Source: Meira nashicola (lineage: Eukaryota > Basidiomycota > Exobasidiomycetes > Exobasidiales > Brachybasidiaceae). From it: a stretch of DNA of 64,000 bases. The notes beneath the pieces were generated by a model. The model saw nothing but the letters and a program-made list of their open reading frames with translations. It made no database searches and was not told the DNA's origin. Below are positions 30,511 through 40,487 of this stretch, piece by piece; the first letter of the stretch is position 1, and every line of letters starts with the position of its first letter. The stretch is from the NCBI GenBank assembly GCA_001600355.1, contig BCJU01000006.1, positions 245,803 through 309,802 of the forward strand, given 5' to 3'. Made by a program: the position numbers and the translations under genes.

Positions 30511-31890
30511 TTATGCGAAAAGATCGTATTGCCCGCAAACGTCTTTCCATGAAATCCATTGATCTTGTGCCCATATACCTGCTCCTCCTATTTGGGATTC
30601 TGCTTCAAAGGCTTTTAATATGCTATCACGTACACTAACATCTGCAAACCACATAAAAGGCCACCATTGTGTAAAAACTTTTTTTGTTGGAACTCCAGCA
30701 TAATGAATTGAAGCAGGTATAACGTTTGAACGCATATTACGTGCTAATACACGATCTCTCCAATGGCTTATAAGTCTTTCTTCAGGTTTTTCAAATTTCA
30801 TATCACTAAGATCTAGCTTTCGTTGTGATGACTTCTTTGACGATAAAATGGTAGAAGGAGTTAGTGGATCAGGATTAGATTCCCAAATCAAATCTACATC
30901 TCCATCTATCATTGTTTGAAATAGTGTTGAAGTAGTATCGACTGTCCAATTGAAACTCTTTTCCTTGTTAACCAATAAATCTGATATAGCCTCTTGATCG
31001 TCAACTCGATTATGAGCAAGATAAGCTGCTTGTAAAGCTTCATTGCTAGAATACAATAAAGGTTTTAAATCAACAGCACGACCTGCAATCGTTCCCGAAT
31101 TGACGTAAATTGGCCGACTCCATGGAGAGCCCCATCTATCGACATCAGTCTTTTCTCCATAAATATCATTGGGTAGCTCACTTTGAGGAACATTTTGACA
31201 AGCAGGAGAAGAAGCGTCTTGCGGCCAACATCTTTTATCAGCACCTACGATTATTTTATAGGGCATACTTTCTATCCTACTAAGCATTGTATCCATAGAA
31301 AGTTGAAAGATGACATCATATCCGTCTATCAACAAAATTGTATCGTTATCTTTTGCTTTTTTATGTGCGTAATTGCTAAATTCTTCTATTTTATGTACTA
31401 AGCCATGTTCGAATGTTTTGTTCATGAATGGAACTTGAGGAGCAGGATAGCCATTTACAAGTGCTGAAAAGACTGACTTACAAAACCTATCATCAACTTT
31501 ACTTGCTATCATGACTAAATGTACGTTTGTACTTTTCCAATCTGGTGATGAACGGCGAAAAGATTGACCTTGGGAAATATAGTCTTGTAGGGTGACCCTC
31601 TTTTCGCTCAAAGAAGAATGACTTTGGTGAACTTGTTCAACTTTATCTTTACTAGAATATGAAACAATAGTAGAAAAAGCGCTGATACAAAAAATAAAAA
31701 GTGCAAAAGAGTTGAAAAAAGCTAATTTTTTGCTTGCAAGAATTGAATGCAAACTACTGAGTCGATTTGGATAGCGTGAAGGTCCGCTGGAGACGTTGAA
31801 TTTACCCATAGGCGCCTCTTCAAGTAGATATTCCATCTCTTCAGCTTCTGAGTATTCGCCCTGACGAGCTTTATCTACGTTCCTTAGCAT
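30511..31890 (-). CDS. PLOD/LH3-type glycosyltransferase domain protein (type II)
   Basis: A 459-residue intronless protein. A type II anchor lies at about 55-72. The lumenal domain begins with VHLVMIASKVDD and contains DTILLIDGYDVIFQLS with Asp189-Gly-Tyr-Asp192. This is the arrangement seen in the glycosyltransferase domain of procollagen lysyl hydroxylases (LH3) and its relatives. NSGTIAGRAVDLKPLL and a DDQEAI motif further on fit the same fold. No Fe(II)/2-oxoglutarate hydroxylase domain is present; the protein ends soon after HYAGVPTKKVFTQWWPFMW. It may add glucose or galactose to a protein- or glycan-linked sugar in the Golgi. Its position beside three GT25 genes mirrors the functional pairing of GT25 and LH3 activity on animal collagen. 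It is divergent from the 32564 acyltransferase. Confidence 0.75.
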   Translation of the reverse strand: MLRNVDKARQGEYSEAEEMEYLLEEAPMGKFNVSSGPSRYPNRLSSLHSILASKKLAFFNSFALFIFCISAFSTIVSYSSKDKVEQVHQSHSSLSEKRVTLQDYISQGQSFRRSSPDWKSTNVHLVMIASKVDDRFCKSVFSALVNGYPAPQVPFMNKTFEHGLVHKIEEFSNYAHKKAKDNDTILLIDGYDVIFQLSMDTMLSRIESMPYKIIVGADKRCWPQDASSPACQNVPQSELPNDIYGEKTDVDRWGSPWSRPIYVNSGTIAGRAVDLKPLLYSSNEALQAAYLAHNRVDDQEAISDLLVNKEKSFNWTVDTTSTLFQTMIDGDVDLIWESNPDPLTPSTILSSKKSSQRKLDLSDMKFEKPEERLISHWRDRVLARNMRSNVIPASIHYAGVPTKKVFTQWWPFMWFADVSVRDSILKAFEAESQIGGAGIWAQDQWISWKDVCGQYDLFA

Positions 31891-32563
31891 TGTGATCGGA
31901 TTTTATTGAAGTGATTGATGGTCAAAGAGAGCATAGCTTCGGACATTAAGGTACAATATATATATATATACAGAAATTTATATCTGGAAGGAGCAATGAC
32001 AATGTCTCAGCAAATAACACTTTGATCACGTACATATACAAGTTCTCTGCCTTTTGAACGATTGAGCGAAGCAAAAACCGTTATCTTACGTGATAAATGC
32101 AAAACTAATTAACTAGAAAATTTGACATTTATTGAATTGTGTTGTAGTGCCTCTTAGGCCGGATTCGTATATATTTAGGTACAAAAGTGAACAAAGTGTG
32201 CATATGAATCTCATCCGCAACACGGGACGCGTTCAGAAAATTTAATAGAATTCTTTAGATCAAATCATGGGAAAAACATTAACAAAAGCTGTGTTCCTGT
32301 TTAAATGTCAATTTGCGGGGCTAGCCTGTTTCATATTTGCATACTATCGTGATACACGGGTCTAATGTTTGTGAGGCGAATTCTAGCGTGCAATTTAAGT
32401 TATAGAAACATTTATTCTGACATGAGAAACAATTCTAGAATACACTATATGTATGTATGTACACTCTTATTCACGCTTATAGTTGATGTGAAGCTGAACA
32501 TGAATAAATTCTATACCTTAGTTTTCTCCTCTTACCTTTTTTTGCTATCACAGTCACTTAAAA
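31891..32563. promoter_or_regulatory. Divergent promoter between PLOD-type GT and acyltransferase
   Basis: A 673-bp spacer between divergent starts, with an (AT)n run at about 31957-31971. No gene is seen. Confidence 0.5.
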
Positions 32564-33784
32564 ATGCTTACTAGTCATCAATACTCAGCGGTGGCTCAAA
32601 ATGATGGAGATATAGAATTACAAGACCCTGTCATTAAAGATGAAATAGACGAAGAGATTCTTTTACCGCTATACAAAGAATCCGAATGGCAGGCGATCGG
32701 GTCAGATTCTCACACGTTCATTGGAGCATTAGAAGGTTTGCGTGGCTTAGCAGTTTTATTAACATGTTATTGCCATCTGTTTCTTTCTACTTCTACCGAT
32801 CTACTCAGTAATGTGCTAGGTTCTACTGGTGTTTCAATTTTTTTCGTTTTATCAGGATTTCTCATCACTGGAATCTTGATTCGTCTTAATCGTAACTCAA
32901 AGTTAAATACCAATCATTCAACTTTTGCAGTGCTTAGGCAATTTTATATGGATCGATTTGTCCGATTAAGTCCATCTCTACTATTTATGGTTGTTGGAAT
33001 ATATTCTTTACACTACTTCACCTATGGCTACTCGCAAGATAATACAAAAAAAGCTTTACTATCTCTAACATACACTTCGAATATTCAATTGTTCTGGAAA
33101 AATGAAGGGGACGAAGGTATCTTTTTCAATACATGGTCGCTTGCGGTAGAAGAACAATATTATATCGTCTGGTCGCTCATAGTGCCAATAATCTTAAGAT
33201 TGTCTTCGCGGAATAGATCAATCGCACTTAAGGCTATGTTATCGATCACATTCCTACTCTTTATTCTTGCAAGTGCTTATAAAACATTCATTTTCAATTC
33301 TTACATCAGTTTACCTACTAATGTGTACAAGATGCTTATCGGATCATATCTACGGCTGATACCTCTACCACCTTTTATTCGTATGCCAGCAAGTACGTTT
33401 ATAGGTTTATTTGGAATCACAGCAATGCTTTTAGTTGTTTGGCAACCACATCACATTTCGTATTATGATCTCTTTCAATCTTCAAAAGCTGGAATTTTAA
33501 CATTGACCGATCCATTCACTGCAATAATGACGAGTTTGATTATATGTGGTTTACATGGTCCTTCTCCAAAAAACATAATCCTTGACAATCAGATCTTACG
33601 CTTTTTTGGAAAGGTTTCATATCCCCTTTACCTATTCCAACTTCCGCTTTTAAGCTACGCAGGATGGCCTCATGGATTATTCGGTCTTACAGTGACTTCA
33701 ATGGCATTAACTCTAGCGCAATTTTCAACATTTATAATTGAAGATCCTATCAGGAAACGATATAGCGAATGGAAAAGACGGTAA
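32564..33784 (+). CDS. Acyltransferase-3 family membrane O-acyltransferase
   Basis: A 406-residue intronless protein. A polar, acidic N-terminus of about 50 residues leads to GALEGLRGLAVLLTCYCHLFL with the expected His at 71. GVSIFFVLSGFLITGILIRL follows, then MDRFVRLSPSLL, and FNTWSLAVEEQYYIVW with Glu196-Glu197. The remaining hydrophobic segments and the final EDPIRKRY near the C-terminus match the family's usual end. It should sit in ER/Golgi or plasma membrane and acylate sugars, completing the right end of the glycan gene run. The closest relative in the window by eye is the 16877 gene. It is divergent from the PLOD-type gene. Confidence 0.85.
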   Translation: MLTSHQYSAVAQNDGDIELQDPVIKDEIDEEILLPLYKESEWQAIGSDSHTFIGALEGLRGLAVLLTCYCHLFLSTSTDLLSNVLGSTGVSIFFVLSGFLITGILIRLNRNSKLNTNHSTFAVLRQFYMDRFVRLSPSLLFMVVGIYSLHYFTYGYSQDNTKKALLSLTYTSNIQLFWKNEGDEGIFFNTWSLAVEEQYYIVWSLIVPIILRLSSRNRSIALKAMLSITFLLFILASAYKTFIFNSYISLPTNVYKMLIGSYLRLIPLPPFIRMPASTFIGLFGITAMLLVVWQPHHISYYDLFQSSKAGILTLTDPFTAIMTSLIICGLHGPSPKNIILDNQILRFFGKVSYPLYLFQLPLLSYAGWPHGLFGLTVTSMALTLAQFSTFIIEDPIRKRYSEWKRR

Positions 33785-34705
33785 TACCTGAATTCTCCTT
33801 GTAAGCCAATGAAATTCATTCCATAATTTTTAAGACGTCTTAGAGATTTTATAAGCTCTAAGAGGTGTTATTAACTGGAAATCATTTATACAGAAATTTC
33901 TTACATAATCTAAGTATTAATACAGTGAAGTTAATATCTTAGCTAGAGAGGAAAAGGAGATCGGTGTTAAGCGTTTCTGATTAACACTATAAGATTACAA
34001 AAAGCAGAAGAGCAGTATAGATATAATAATTATTTTGTCGCCTCACATTTCAATAAGGCCAGCCTTCGCTCTGACGGTTTCAGCTTGCACTTATTCCGTT
34101 GTTTCGCCTGATCAGTGGAATTCCCGTCTTCGATACTTTGCATACGACGTGCATACAGAGTGCCAGATTTGCATGCAGAGAGTGCATTTTGCGCTGCGCT
34201 AGTGTTGGCGGATATGCAAGAGAAGCCGAAGCTGCCTACGGTATAGATTTGATGTGATTATGTACATAGGCGGGAAATCGGGATAAGAGCTTGCACTGTT
34301 TAAGATTACCGTATATGTGTACACATAAAATGCGTAAACCTGTCTGTTCTTATCTGCAGTTTTTTTTGTGCTCCATCAATTGTCTTCCATTGAATTGAGC
34401 GATTCGTTGATCATCATCGAATGATTTTAACAATTCATCTGGCAAAGTATTAATGAGACAAATTGATAAGCTCTAGTGATGTGTATGCATAATATTCATA
34501 ACTGTTTGACGACATTTTCATTTATGTGTATTCAGTATATCTGCCTATGCAACGACTGTCAAGCTGAAATCGCCTAACGTGCAGGGCTACGCAGACCGTG
34601 TGAGGATCTTGCACATTTTTGAGATAGGTATGGTATATAAATTCAAAACTGAATTATAGATATTCTGATCTATCTCGTCTCAACTTCACTTTTATTATTT
34701 TCGCC
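33785..34705. promoter_or_regulatory. Spacer before type I membrane protein, with TATA box
   Basis: A 921-bp region. A GCGCTGCGCT element lies at 34191-34200, and a TATA element TATATAAATT at 34634-34643, 72 bp before the next ATG. No gene is seen. Confidence 0.5.
34634..34643 (+). promoter_or_regulatory. TATA box of type I membrane protein gene
   Basis: TATATAAATT, 72 bp upstream of the ATG at 34706. Confidence 0.5.
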
Positions 34706-35394
34706 ATGATAAGCTTCTCTTTCTTATTCATTATACTTTTTTCTTCTTCACCCTTGACCGTCTTTAGTCGACCAATAGGTAATGCTAAATTATATAATCA
34801 TACCGTACTCCAAAGTAGGTAATACGTCTATAATGTATAAATGATGTATCATGAACTCTGACACTACTATTCCTTTTTACAGAAATCAAACGTGGATCTT
34901 GTGGAGCTTATACACCGCAAACATGTACAGTAGGTTCATCCAACTTTTATGGTTGTCAAGCAAGTGTTACGTCATATCAAAATGGATATAATGTGCGTTG
35001 ACCGTCTCTCTTTTCTATGAATTGAACTCTCTCTGACGCTATCTTCTCTGATTAGAATTGCGTCGATACTCAAACAGCAGCTGAAAATGGCAGTGGTAAT
35101 GGTCTTTCCGGTGGTGCTATTGCTGGAATAGTGATCGGGGTTTTAGCGATTTTAATCATCATTTCTTCCGTGGTCACGTTTATTGTTATAAAAAAGAAAA
35201 GGATGGCAAGTAAACAAGGTGACTTAATACAGTCTGACAATCTTCCATTTCCTCATAAAGAGAAATTATTCGATTCTCCTGCCTTTGTTCCAAACAACAT
35301 CGTTCCAACGCTTCCCTCTTCTCCTGTTCCAGCCTATCAACAGGTGATGCCACAATTAAAGACTTCTACCAACTTTTGGAATTTGACGAAATGA
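34706..35394 (+). CDS. Small secreted-type single-pass membrane protein, 3 exons
   Basis: Exons are 34706-34778, 34883-34992 and 35056-35394 (173 residues). The introns are 104 nt (GTAATG...CAG) and 63 nt (GTGCGT...TAG). The signal peptide (about 1-21, ending VFS) is followed by EIKR, a Lys27-Arg28 pair of Kex2 type. The short ectodomain has four Cys (about 31-70). A Gly/Ser-rich hinge leads to a single membrane segment near 95-120, a KKKR stop-transfer and a Pro/Ser-containing cytosolic tail. This architecture fits a wall or surface sensor, but no named domain is recognised. The first intron lacks a strongly canonical donor, so its exact boundary is less certain than the reading frame. Confidence 0.65.
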
Positions 35395-35534
35395 TACCAA
35401 TGATACTCAATAGTGACGAAACAATCTTACAGTAAAATAGTCTAAGAAAGGGCTAAGATTGTATCAACTTACTTAATCAATATACTTTAAGAATTAGGCA
35501 AATGCATGTATAGCTGAGGGCTGAATGGTTATGG

Positions 35535-35584
35535 CCAGCCTAGTTAGGGTTAGGATTATATAATCCTAACCCTAACTAGGCTGG
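35535..35584. repeat. Perfect 50-bp palindrome with TTAGGG-type core
   Basis: Two 25-bp arms without spacer or mismatch, centred between 35559 and 35560. Each arm contains AGTTAGGGTTAGGATTA read towards the centre, and so TTAGGGTTAGG, the vertebrate/fungal-type telomere unit. The second palindrome at 38064-38105 shares AGTTAGGGTTA. It could be an interstitial telomere remnant, a tiny inverted-repeat element, or a dimeric site for a TTAGGG-binding factor. Confidence 0.9.
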
Positions 35585-35840
35585 TTCGATATATTCTTTG
35601 GACAATGTGTTATCAGCTGAACAGTCTCATTCTCCCTGTCTTCGCTAACGGACCGTGATGAGCCTCGTAAACAGAGCCGGATATTATAAATATAGTAACA
35701 ATCCGAAATTTCAAATATTGTTAAATCACTTTGAGGCAATGTACCACTGTGTTCGTAAGGGTCACGCACTAAGATTGTCATCGTGCATGTAGTCTACGTG
35801 GGCGCGGCGTACCAGAAATGTACACGCGTATGGTACAGGG

Positions 35841-35848
35841 TATAAAAG
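35841..35848 (+). promoter_or_regulatory. TATA box of aldo-keto reductase gene
   Basis: TATAAAAG, 97 bp upstream of the ATG at 35938, after an ACGCGT box. Confidence 0.55.
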
Positions 35849-35937
35849 CCAGCAAGAAGAATTTATCCCCACCCCCACTTTGATTGACAAATTCTTTCTC
35901 TCTCTAACACCACCCTCTCACCAACATTCTCATCAAA

Positions 35938-37051
35938 ATGTCTCATCCTGAATATGATGTGGGTATATATGATTGAAATCATGGATGATATCTCGTATTA
36001 ACCTTCCTTTTGATGATTCCCTTTTCAGCCAAAGAACATGCGCTTTCGCCGTTATGGTAACAGTGGCTTACGTATGTCAATCTTTTCACTTGGAGGTTGG
36101 TTAACGTATGGTGGTTCAGTTGAAGATAATGCAACAAAGGAGATCATGAAAGTTGCTTTTGAGAATGGAATCAACACCTTTGATACAGCAGAAGTTTATA
36201 GCGCTGGAAAATGTGAAACTTCAATGGGAAAAGCAATCAAAGAATTAGGTTGGCGTAGAAGTGATGTCGTTATGGTAACAAAGATCTTCTTTGGTACAGG
36301 CGGAAAAGAACCAAACGCACGTGGTTTAAGTCGTAAACATATCGTTGAGGGAGCAAACGCAAGTCTTCAACGTGCTGGATTGGAATATTGGGATGTTATT
36401 ATGGCACATAGATGTGATGTCAGTACGCCAATGGTTGAAATTGTCAAAGCATTTAACCACTTAATTGAAACTGGAAAGTGCTTCTATTGGGGTGTTTCTT
36501 GTTGGACTGCTCAACAAATTCAAGAAGCATATGGAATTGCTGAACGTTTAGGTTTAGAGCCACCTCTTGCTGATCAACAACATTATTCTGCTCTTTATCG
36601 TGAACCAGTTGAGAAGGAATACTTGCCTTTGTACTCGAGATATAAACTCGGAATTATGGCTTGGTCACCATTAGAAGGAGGTATCCTTACAGGAAAGTAT
36701 AATGGTGGCATCCCTCAAGGTTCTCGTTTAGACGTTCTCAAAGATTCTTTCAAACAAACTCTTGAAAAGTTACAATCACCCGAAGGAAAAAGTCAAATTG
36801 AAAAAGTGCAAAGATTAACGAAAATTGCCGAATCTTTATCTTGTTCAACAACAGTTTTAAGTTTAGCTTGGGCTGCTAAAAATGAAAATATTACAACTGT
36901 CATCCTTGGAGCAACAAAGACGGAACAATTATTGGAAAACTTGAAAGCACTTGATGTGATTGATAAATTAACTCCTGATATCTTACATCAAATCGAAGAA
37001 ATTTTGGCCAACAAACCCGAACCATTGCCTAGTTATGGACGTGAGATGTAA
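35938..37051 (+). CDS. Aldo-keto reductase, K+ channel beta-subunit-like
   Basis: Exons are 35938-35958 (MSHPEYD) and 36029-37051, with a 70-nt intron (GTGGGT...CAG); the product is 347 residues. The start is the ATG in a TCAAAATG context downstream of a TATA box and CT-rich leader; a second ATG at 36038 would remove ten residues. The AKR tetrad is readable: Asp59 and Tyr64 in FDTAEVY, Lys92 in VTKIFF, His124 in MAHRCD. NSGLRMSIFSLGGWLTYGG and the C-terminal VILGATKTEQLLENL resemble the Shaker beta-subunit/YghZ branch, which binds NADPH. It likely reduces aldehydes in the cytosol. It lies alone between two telomere-like palindromes together with one small minus-strand gene. Confidence 0.9.
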
Positions 37052-37296
37052 CGTAAAAAGAGCCATCAATATGATAATGATCTTTCTTCACGAGCTCTAC
37101 CTCGGGCTTTTATAAATCCCAAAGTGAAACAGACAGTACATACATGTGTATATTTTGTCTGTGCAGCTTGTCACATCGGATCCGGTCGGCCTTTCTTAGC
37201 TACCGTTCATCAATTGATATTAGACAGTTCGGCGTTATAACCGAACTGCATGTATACCGTCACTATCCATTCAATAGTGTATAGCCTTTTTCACTC

Positions 37297-37689
37297 TTAT
37301 TGCATAGGATGTGGGCGTTTTGAGTTTTGTGAGTCAACTGTTCCAATTTCTTTTGCTATATGACCAATCAATTTACCGATAGGCCATGAAGTACCGCTTG
37401 GTCGAACAAGAAGTTCTTCTGCACATACTGCCATAATCTTTGTTGGTGATTCTGGTAAAGTTATACATCCTACACCGTTCATCGTTAATCGACAAGTTAA
37501 AATGTCGAGATTATGGCCAACGTCGATAAAACTTTCGCCATCAATACATAATTCTGATTTACCCCCTTGATCTTCTGTGCTTGAACCTTGATGAAGGACA
37601 GAAAGGACATCTGTCCAAAGGCATGAGAATGCGTATAGAGAAGAAATTGCATAAAATAATATGCAATCAGTATTTTTTTGGTTGGACAT
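37297..37689 (-). CDS. Small hypothetical protein (130 aa)
   Basis: The open frame begins at the ATG at 37689 (MSNQKNTDC); an upstream GTG is not used. The 130-residue product has a hydrophobic stretch at about 10-30 and mixed alpha/beta-looking sequence after it (VGHNLDILTCRLTMNGVGC, KIMAVCAEELLVRPSG). It has no signal peptide cleavage site that I can place, and no family is recognised. Codon use is similar to neighbouring genes and it is convergent with the aldo-keto reductase 245 bp away. It may be a real cytosolic protein or a fortuitous frame. Confidence 0.4.
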   Translation of the reverse strand: MSNQKNTDCILFYAISSLYAFSCLWTDVLSVLHQGSSTEDQGGKSELCIDGESFIDVGHNLDILTCRLTMNGVGCITLPESPTKIMAVCAEELLVRPSGTSWPIGKLIGHIAKEIGTVDSQNSKRPHPMQ

Positions 37690-38063
37690 CAACACTCACC
37701 GACCGAATGTTTTATTACACGTCAAGCATGGCCATCTTTTGATGTAGTCCAACGAAGTAGATGTGGACATTATCGTGTATGTCGTGATCGGGAAGAATTG
37801 ACAATCGTGGGAAGGAAAGTGGGGGTTGACACCCAGCAAACTTGACAGGCTTTCGGCCTCGCGGGGGAACGCAGCCCACTTGTAAACAAACGTACATTCG
37901 CACGCGCGCTGACGCTGAAGAGAAAAAAATAAGAAAAAAATTTACCCTGTCAACTGTCAAGATCTTGACTTAGCGGATCTAAAAAGGGACACTTCTCCGT
38001 ACGCGTGCTACAACTCCGCGACTTGCTTTCTTTCAAGTGTTGAAACTTAACTCTTACATATTC

Positions 38064-38105
38064 CAAGTTAGGGTTAAGGTTAAATTTAACCTTAACCCTA
38101 ACTTG
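38064..38105. repeat. Perfect 42-bp palindrome with TTAGGGTTAAGG core
   Basis: Two 21-bp arms without spacer or mismatch, centred between 38084 and 38085. Each arm reads AAGTTAGGGTTAAGGTTAAA towards the centre, sharing AGTTAGGGTTA with the palindrome at 35535-35584. The centre differs (TTAAATTTAA here, ATTATATAAT there), so the pair are not simple copies. Confidence 0.9.
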
Positions 38106-39245
38106 CTGATTGATCATTTACTTAGCCTTGACATAGCTGATATACTACCACTCAGTATATAAATCATCTTTCTTACGGCGAGGTGATATTAAGTCTTGAA
38201 TTGATGGTGATGTAAGCATGACTAGCTTTTACTATTCTACACACATAGAAAGTATAATCGTGGGAATCGATGCTAAACACTCGAAGCTGAAGGTCATTTT
38301 GAATCTCACTAAGCTAAGCACTGTAAATATCAATTGATATAAAAATATTCTTGATTTGATATAAGTTGCCACTATTTCTGCATGCCATCTCATTTACAGA
38401 AGTTAATGATTTCGTTCTCTCTTTTTTAGCCTCTACCACAAATATATTGAAAGGTTACAAGTCAGTCTGTTTATAAATTCCAAATAAAAAAGTCGTAAAC
38501 GTGGCTATAGCTACCAAAAAGTGTTTCCTGTGAGGCGACTTCGCCAGTTAAAATTTTGCCCGTCGGCCCGAGGAATTTAAGACATAAAAATCAAAAAATG
38601 ATCCTCAGTTTAGGTAATCTGTAGATCATTATATTTCAAATGATTGTTAATGTATAGTTCTTAAACTTTATTTGATCCTGGCTATTACGAGTCTAATTAT
38701 AAAAATCGAGCTCCCCACATTTCGCCGCCACAAACGTGTATTAATTTCGAAATCCCTGGCGACGTGAGGGTAGCGTGTTGTTGGTAAGAAAAACCCTTCC
38801 CACCTTACATACACACGTCAAGCCTAAGAATAATTATCAATACATACTCCGCATCCCGTCCCAATATAAAAGGCTCTATAAGTTGCGGGATCAACTCTTC
38901 TTGGGAAAAAGTATAGGAAGTTGAATAATACTCTTATATGATTGTTTACATCCTTTTCTTAACCGTTCCTCTATACTTCAGTCTAATGAAACGTGGCTAA
39001 CAGGCACCGATGAGATTTCTATGATGTTTTACGTAAATGAAATGAAGTAGAGGCTCTAAAAGGCCATACTTTACGATTGCCACCATTCTCCCGAAATTCG
39101 TGGCTCGATAGAGTCTTTAATATTTCTTTGAATTTCACTGCCCTTTTTTTTATTATTAAACAAGTATTTTTAGACAAAAGAAGAGTATCATTTGAGTTTA
39201 TGAGCTTTTTCTTTTTATCAGTATAGCAAGTTCAAAGATAAAAGG

Positions 39246-39254
39246 TATATAAAA
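39246..39254 (+). promoter_or_regulatory. TATA box of GLEYA adhesin gene
   Basis: TATATAAAA, 73 bp upstream of the ATG at 39319. Confidence 0.55.
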
Positions 39255-39318
39255 TCAACCGAAAAGAGTTTCTTTAAAGATCTTTTTACCTCACCTTTTA
39301 CCGAATCAACTCATCATC

Positions 39319-40487
39319 ATGCAATTATTCTTATCTACAACTCTTATTGCTTTAATCTTTTCATTAATCACTTCCGTACATGCGGCTGGTCATCTAGAAA
39401 TTCGTGCCGCTGCTTCAAAATGTAACGCAAATGATTGTTATCGAGCAGCCGTCAGAAGCAGCGTAAGACCGGGCCCAGCTTCAGCCTCTGCCGATTGTGC
39501 TTCATTTATGAGAGTGACCGCAACGCCATGTCCTACGTGAGTAACCCTTTATTGTTATTTCATTGACTAAAGCACGAACTTATAATATTTATAAATTATA
39601 ACAAAATTAGAACTACAACAATCACTACTCTCGGAGCAAGTTCAACTTCAACTACCACCGTTGGAGGTAATAATGAAGTAGGACAGGCGGCTATTTTAAA
39701 ACGTCTTGTTGTAGCAAATCCAACATGTACAGGACCAAGTTCAGTAACACCTACAGCCGTTCCTTCTTATGCTTCAAGTGCATGTGGCCCTTCTGCTTCT
39801 GCTTCTGCTCGTTACTCTTCTGCTTGTTCATGCAAGGGACAAACGCAAAGTGTAACAACTGTTGCAACACCTACAAGTACTCAAAGTATTGCCGTTATTG
39901 CTACTCCAGCACTTTGTGGTAATCAAGGCGTTAATTATAATTATTACGAAGATGACTCTTTCCATAACAGTTTTGGTTCAGCAGGTCATTATGATCAATT
40001 TGATCCTCAAAAGTATAGTTCTCTCACACCTAACGAAATGGGAACAACAAACACTATCGGTCCTATTCATTCTTCAGGTTCATCAGAAACCGGTACGATT
40101 TATTGTAAATCAGTACAATCTCATGATTACGTAATTGATCATCAAACTTATTTCGTTCCACCAATCGATGGTTTGTATATCTTTAGTATCAAAAATATTG
40201 ATGACCTTGCACTTTTATACACAGGTCAAAATGCTATCCAAGGATATAGTAAAACCAATTATGATCTTCTAGCAGGATTCTTTAACGACGCTGGTAAAAC
40301 TGTTTCAAAATCTTATCAATTAAGTCAAGGTGAATTTTTCCCTGTTCGATTATTTTACGTTAATGCACCCGGAGCTGCAAATCTCGCCTTTTCCGTAACA
40401 GGACCAACTCCGTTTGATCAATCAAACGCATTAGATTCATTCTTTGTCCGATCATCTTGCGACACTCAAACCGCAGCACCATTCTAA
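39319..40487 (+). CDS. Secreted GLEYA-domain adhesin-like protein, 2 exons
   Basis: Exons are 39319-39536 and 39611-40487, with a 74-nt GTGAGT...TAG intron; the product is 364 residues. The signal peptide ends near VHA (about 22). An N-terminal Cys-containing domain (CNANDCYRAAVRSS) is followed by a Thr/Ser-rich linker, a Lys103-Arg104 Kex2-type site (AAILKR) and a second Ser/Ala-rich part with several Cys. From about residue 175 a GLEYA/PA14-like lectin fold is recognisable: YFVPPIDGLYIFSIKNIDD, then ALLYTGQNA and GEFFPVRLFYVNAPGAANLAF. GLEYA domains bind sugars on wall adhesins. No GPI-type hydrophobic tail is visible, so the protein may be secreted or held by the wall in another way. It is the first member of the secreted-protein island. 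Confidence 0.8.

Larger units (their letters stand above)
35395..35937. promoter_or_regulatory. Spacer with telomere-like palindrome and AKR promoter
   Basis: Contains the 50-bp palindrome at 35535-35584, an ACGCGT box at 35824-35829 and a TATA element at 35841-35848. A CT-rich leader runs up to the aldo-keto reductase ATG. The minus-strand open frame 35572-35781 overlaps the palindrome and looks spurious. Confidence 0.55.
37690..39318. other. Long spacer with second telomere-like palindrome
   Basis: A 1.6-kb region without a credible gene. It contains the 42-bp palindrome at 38064-38105 and the promoter of the adhesin gene with a TATA element at 39246-39254. The open frame at 37715-37960 overlaps G/C-rich promoter-like sequence and was not accepted. 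Confidence 0.5.

Noticed and set aside
37715..37960. 81-codon minus-strand open frame
   Set aside because: No family features and an irregular composition; it overlaps promoter-like sequence.
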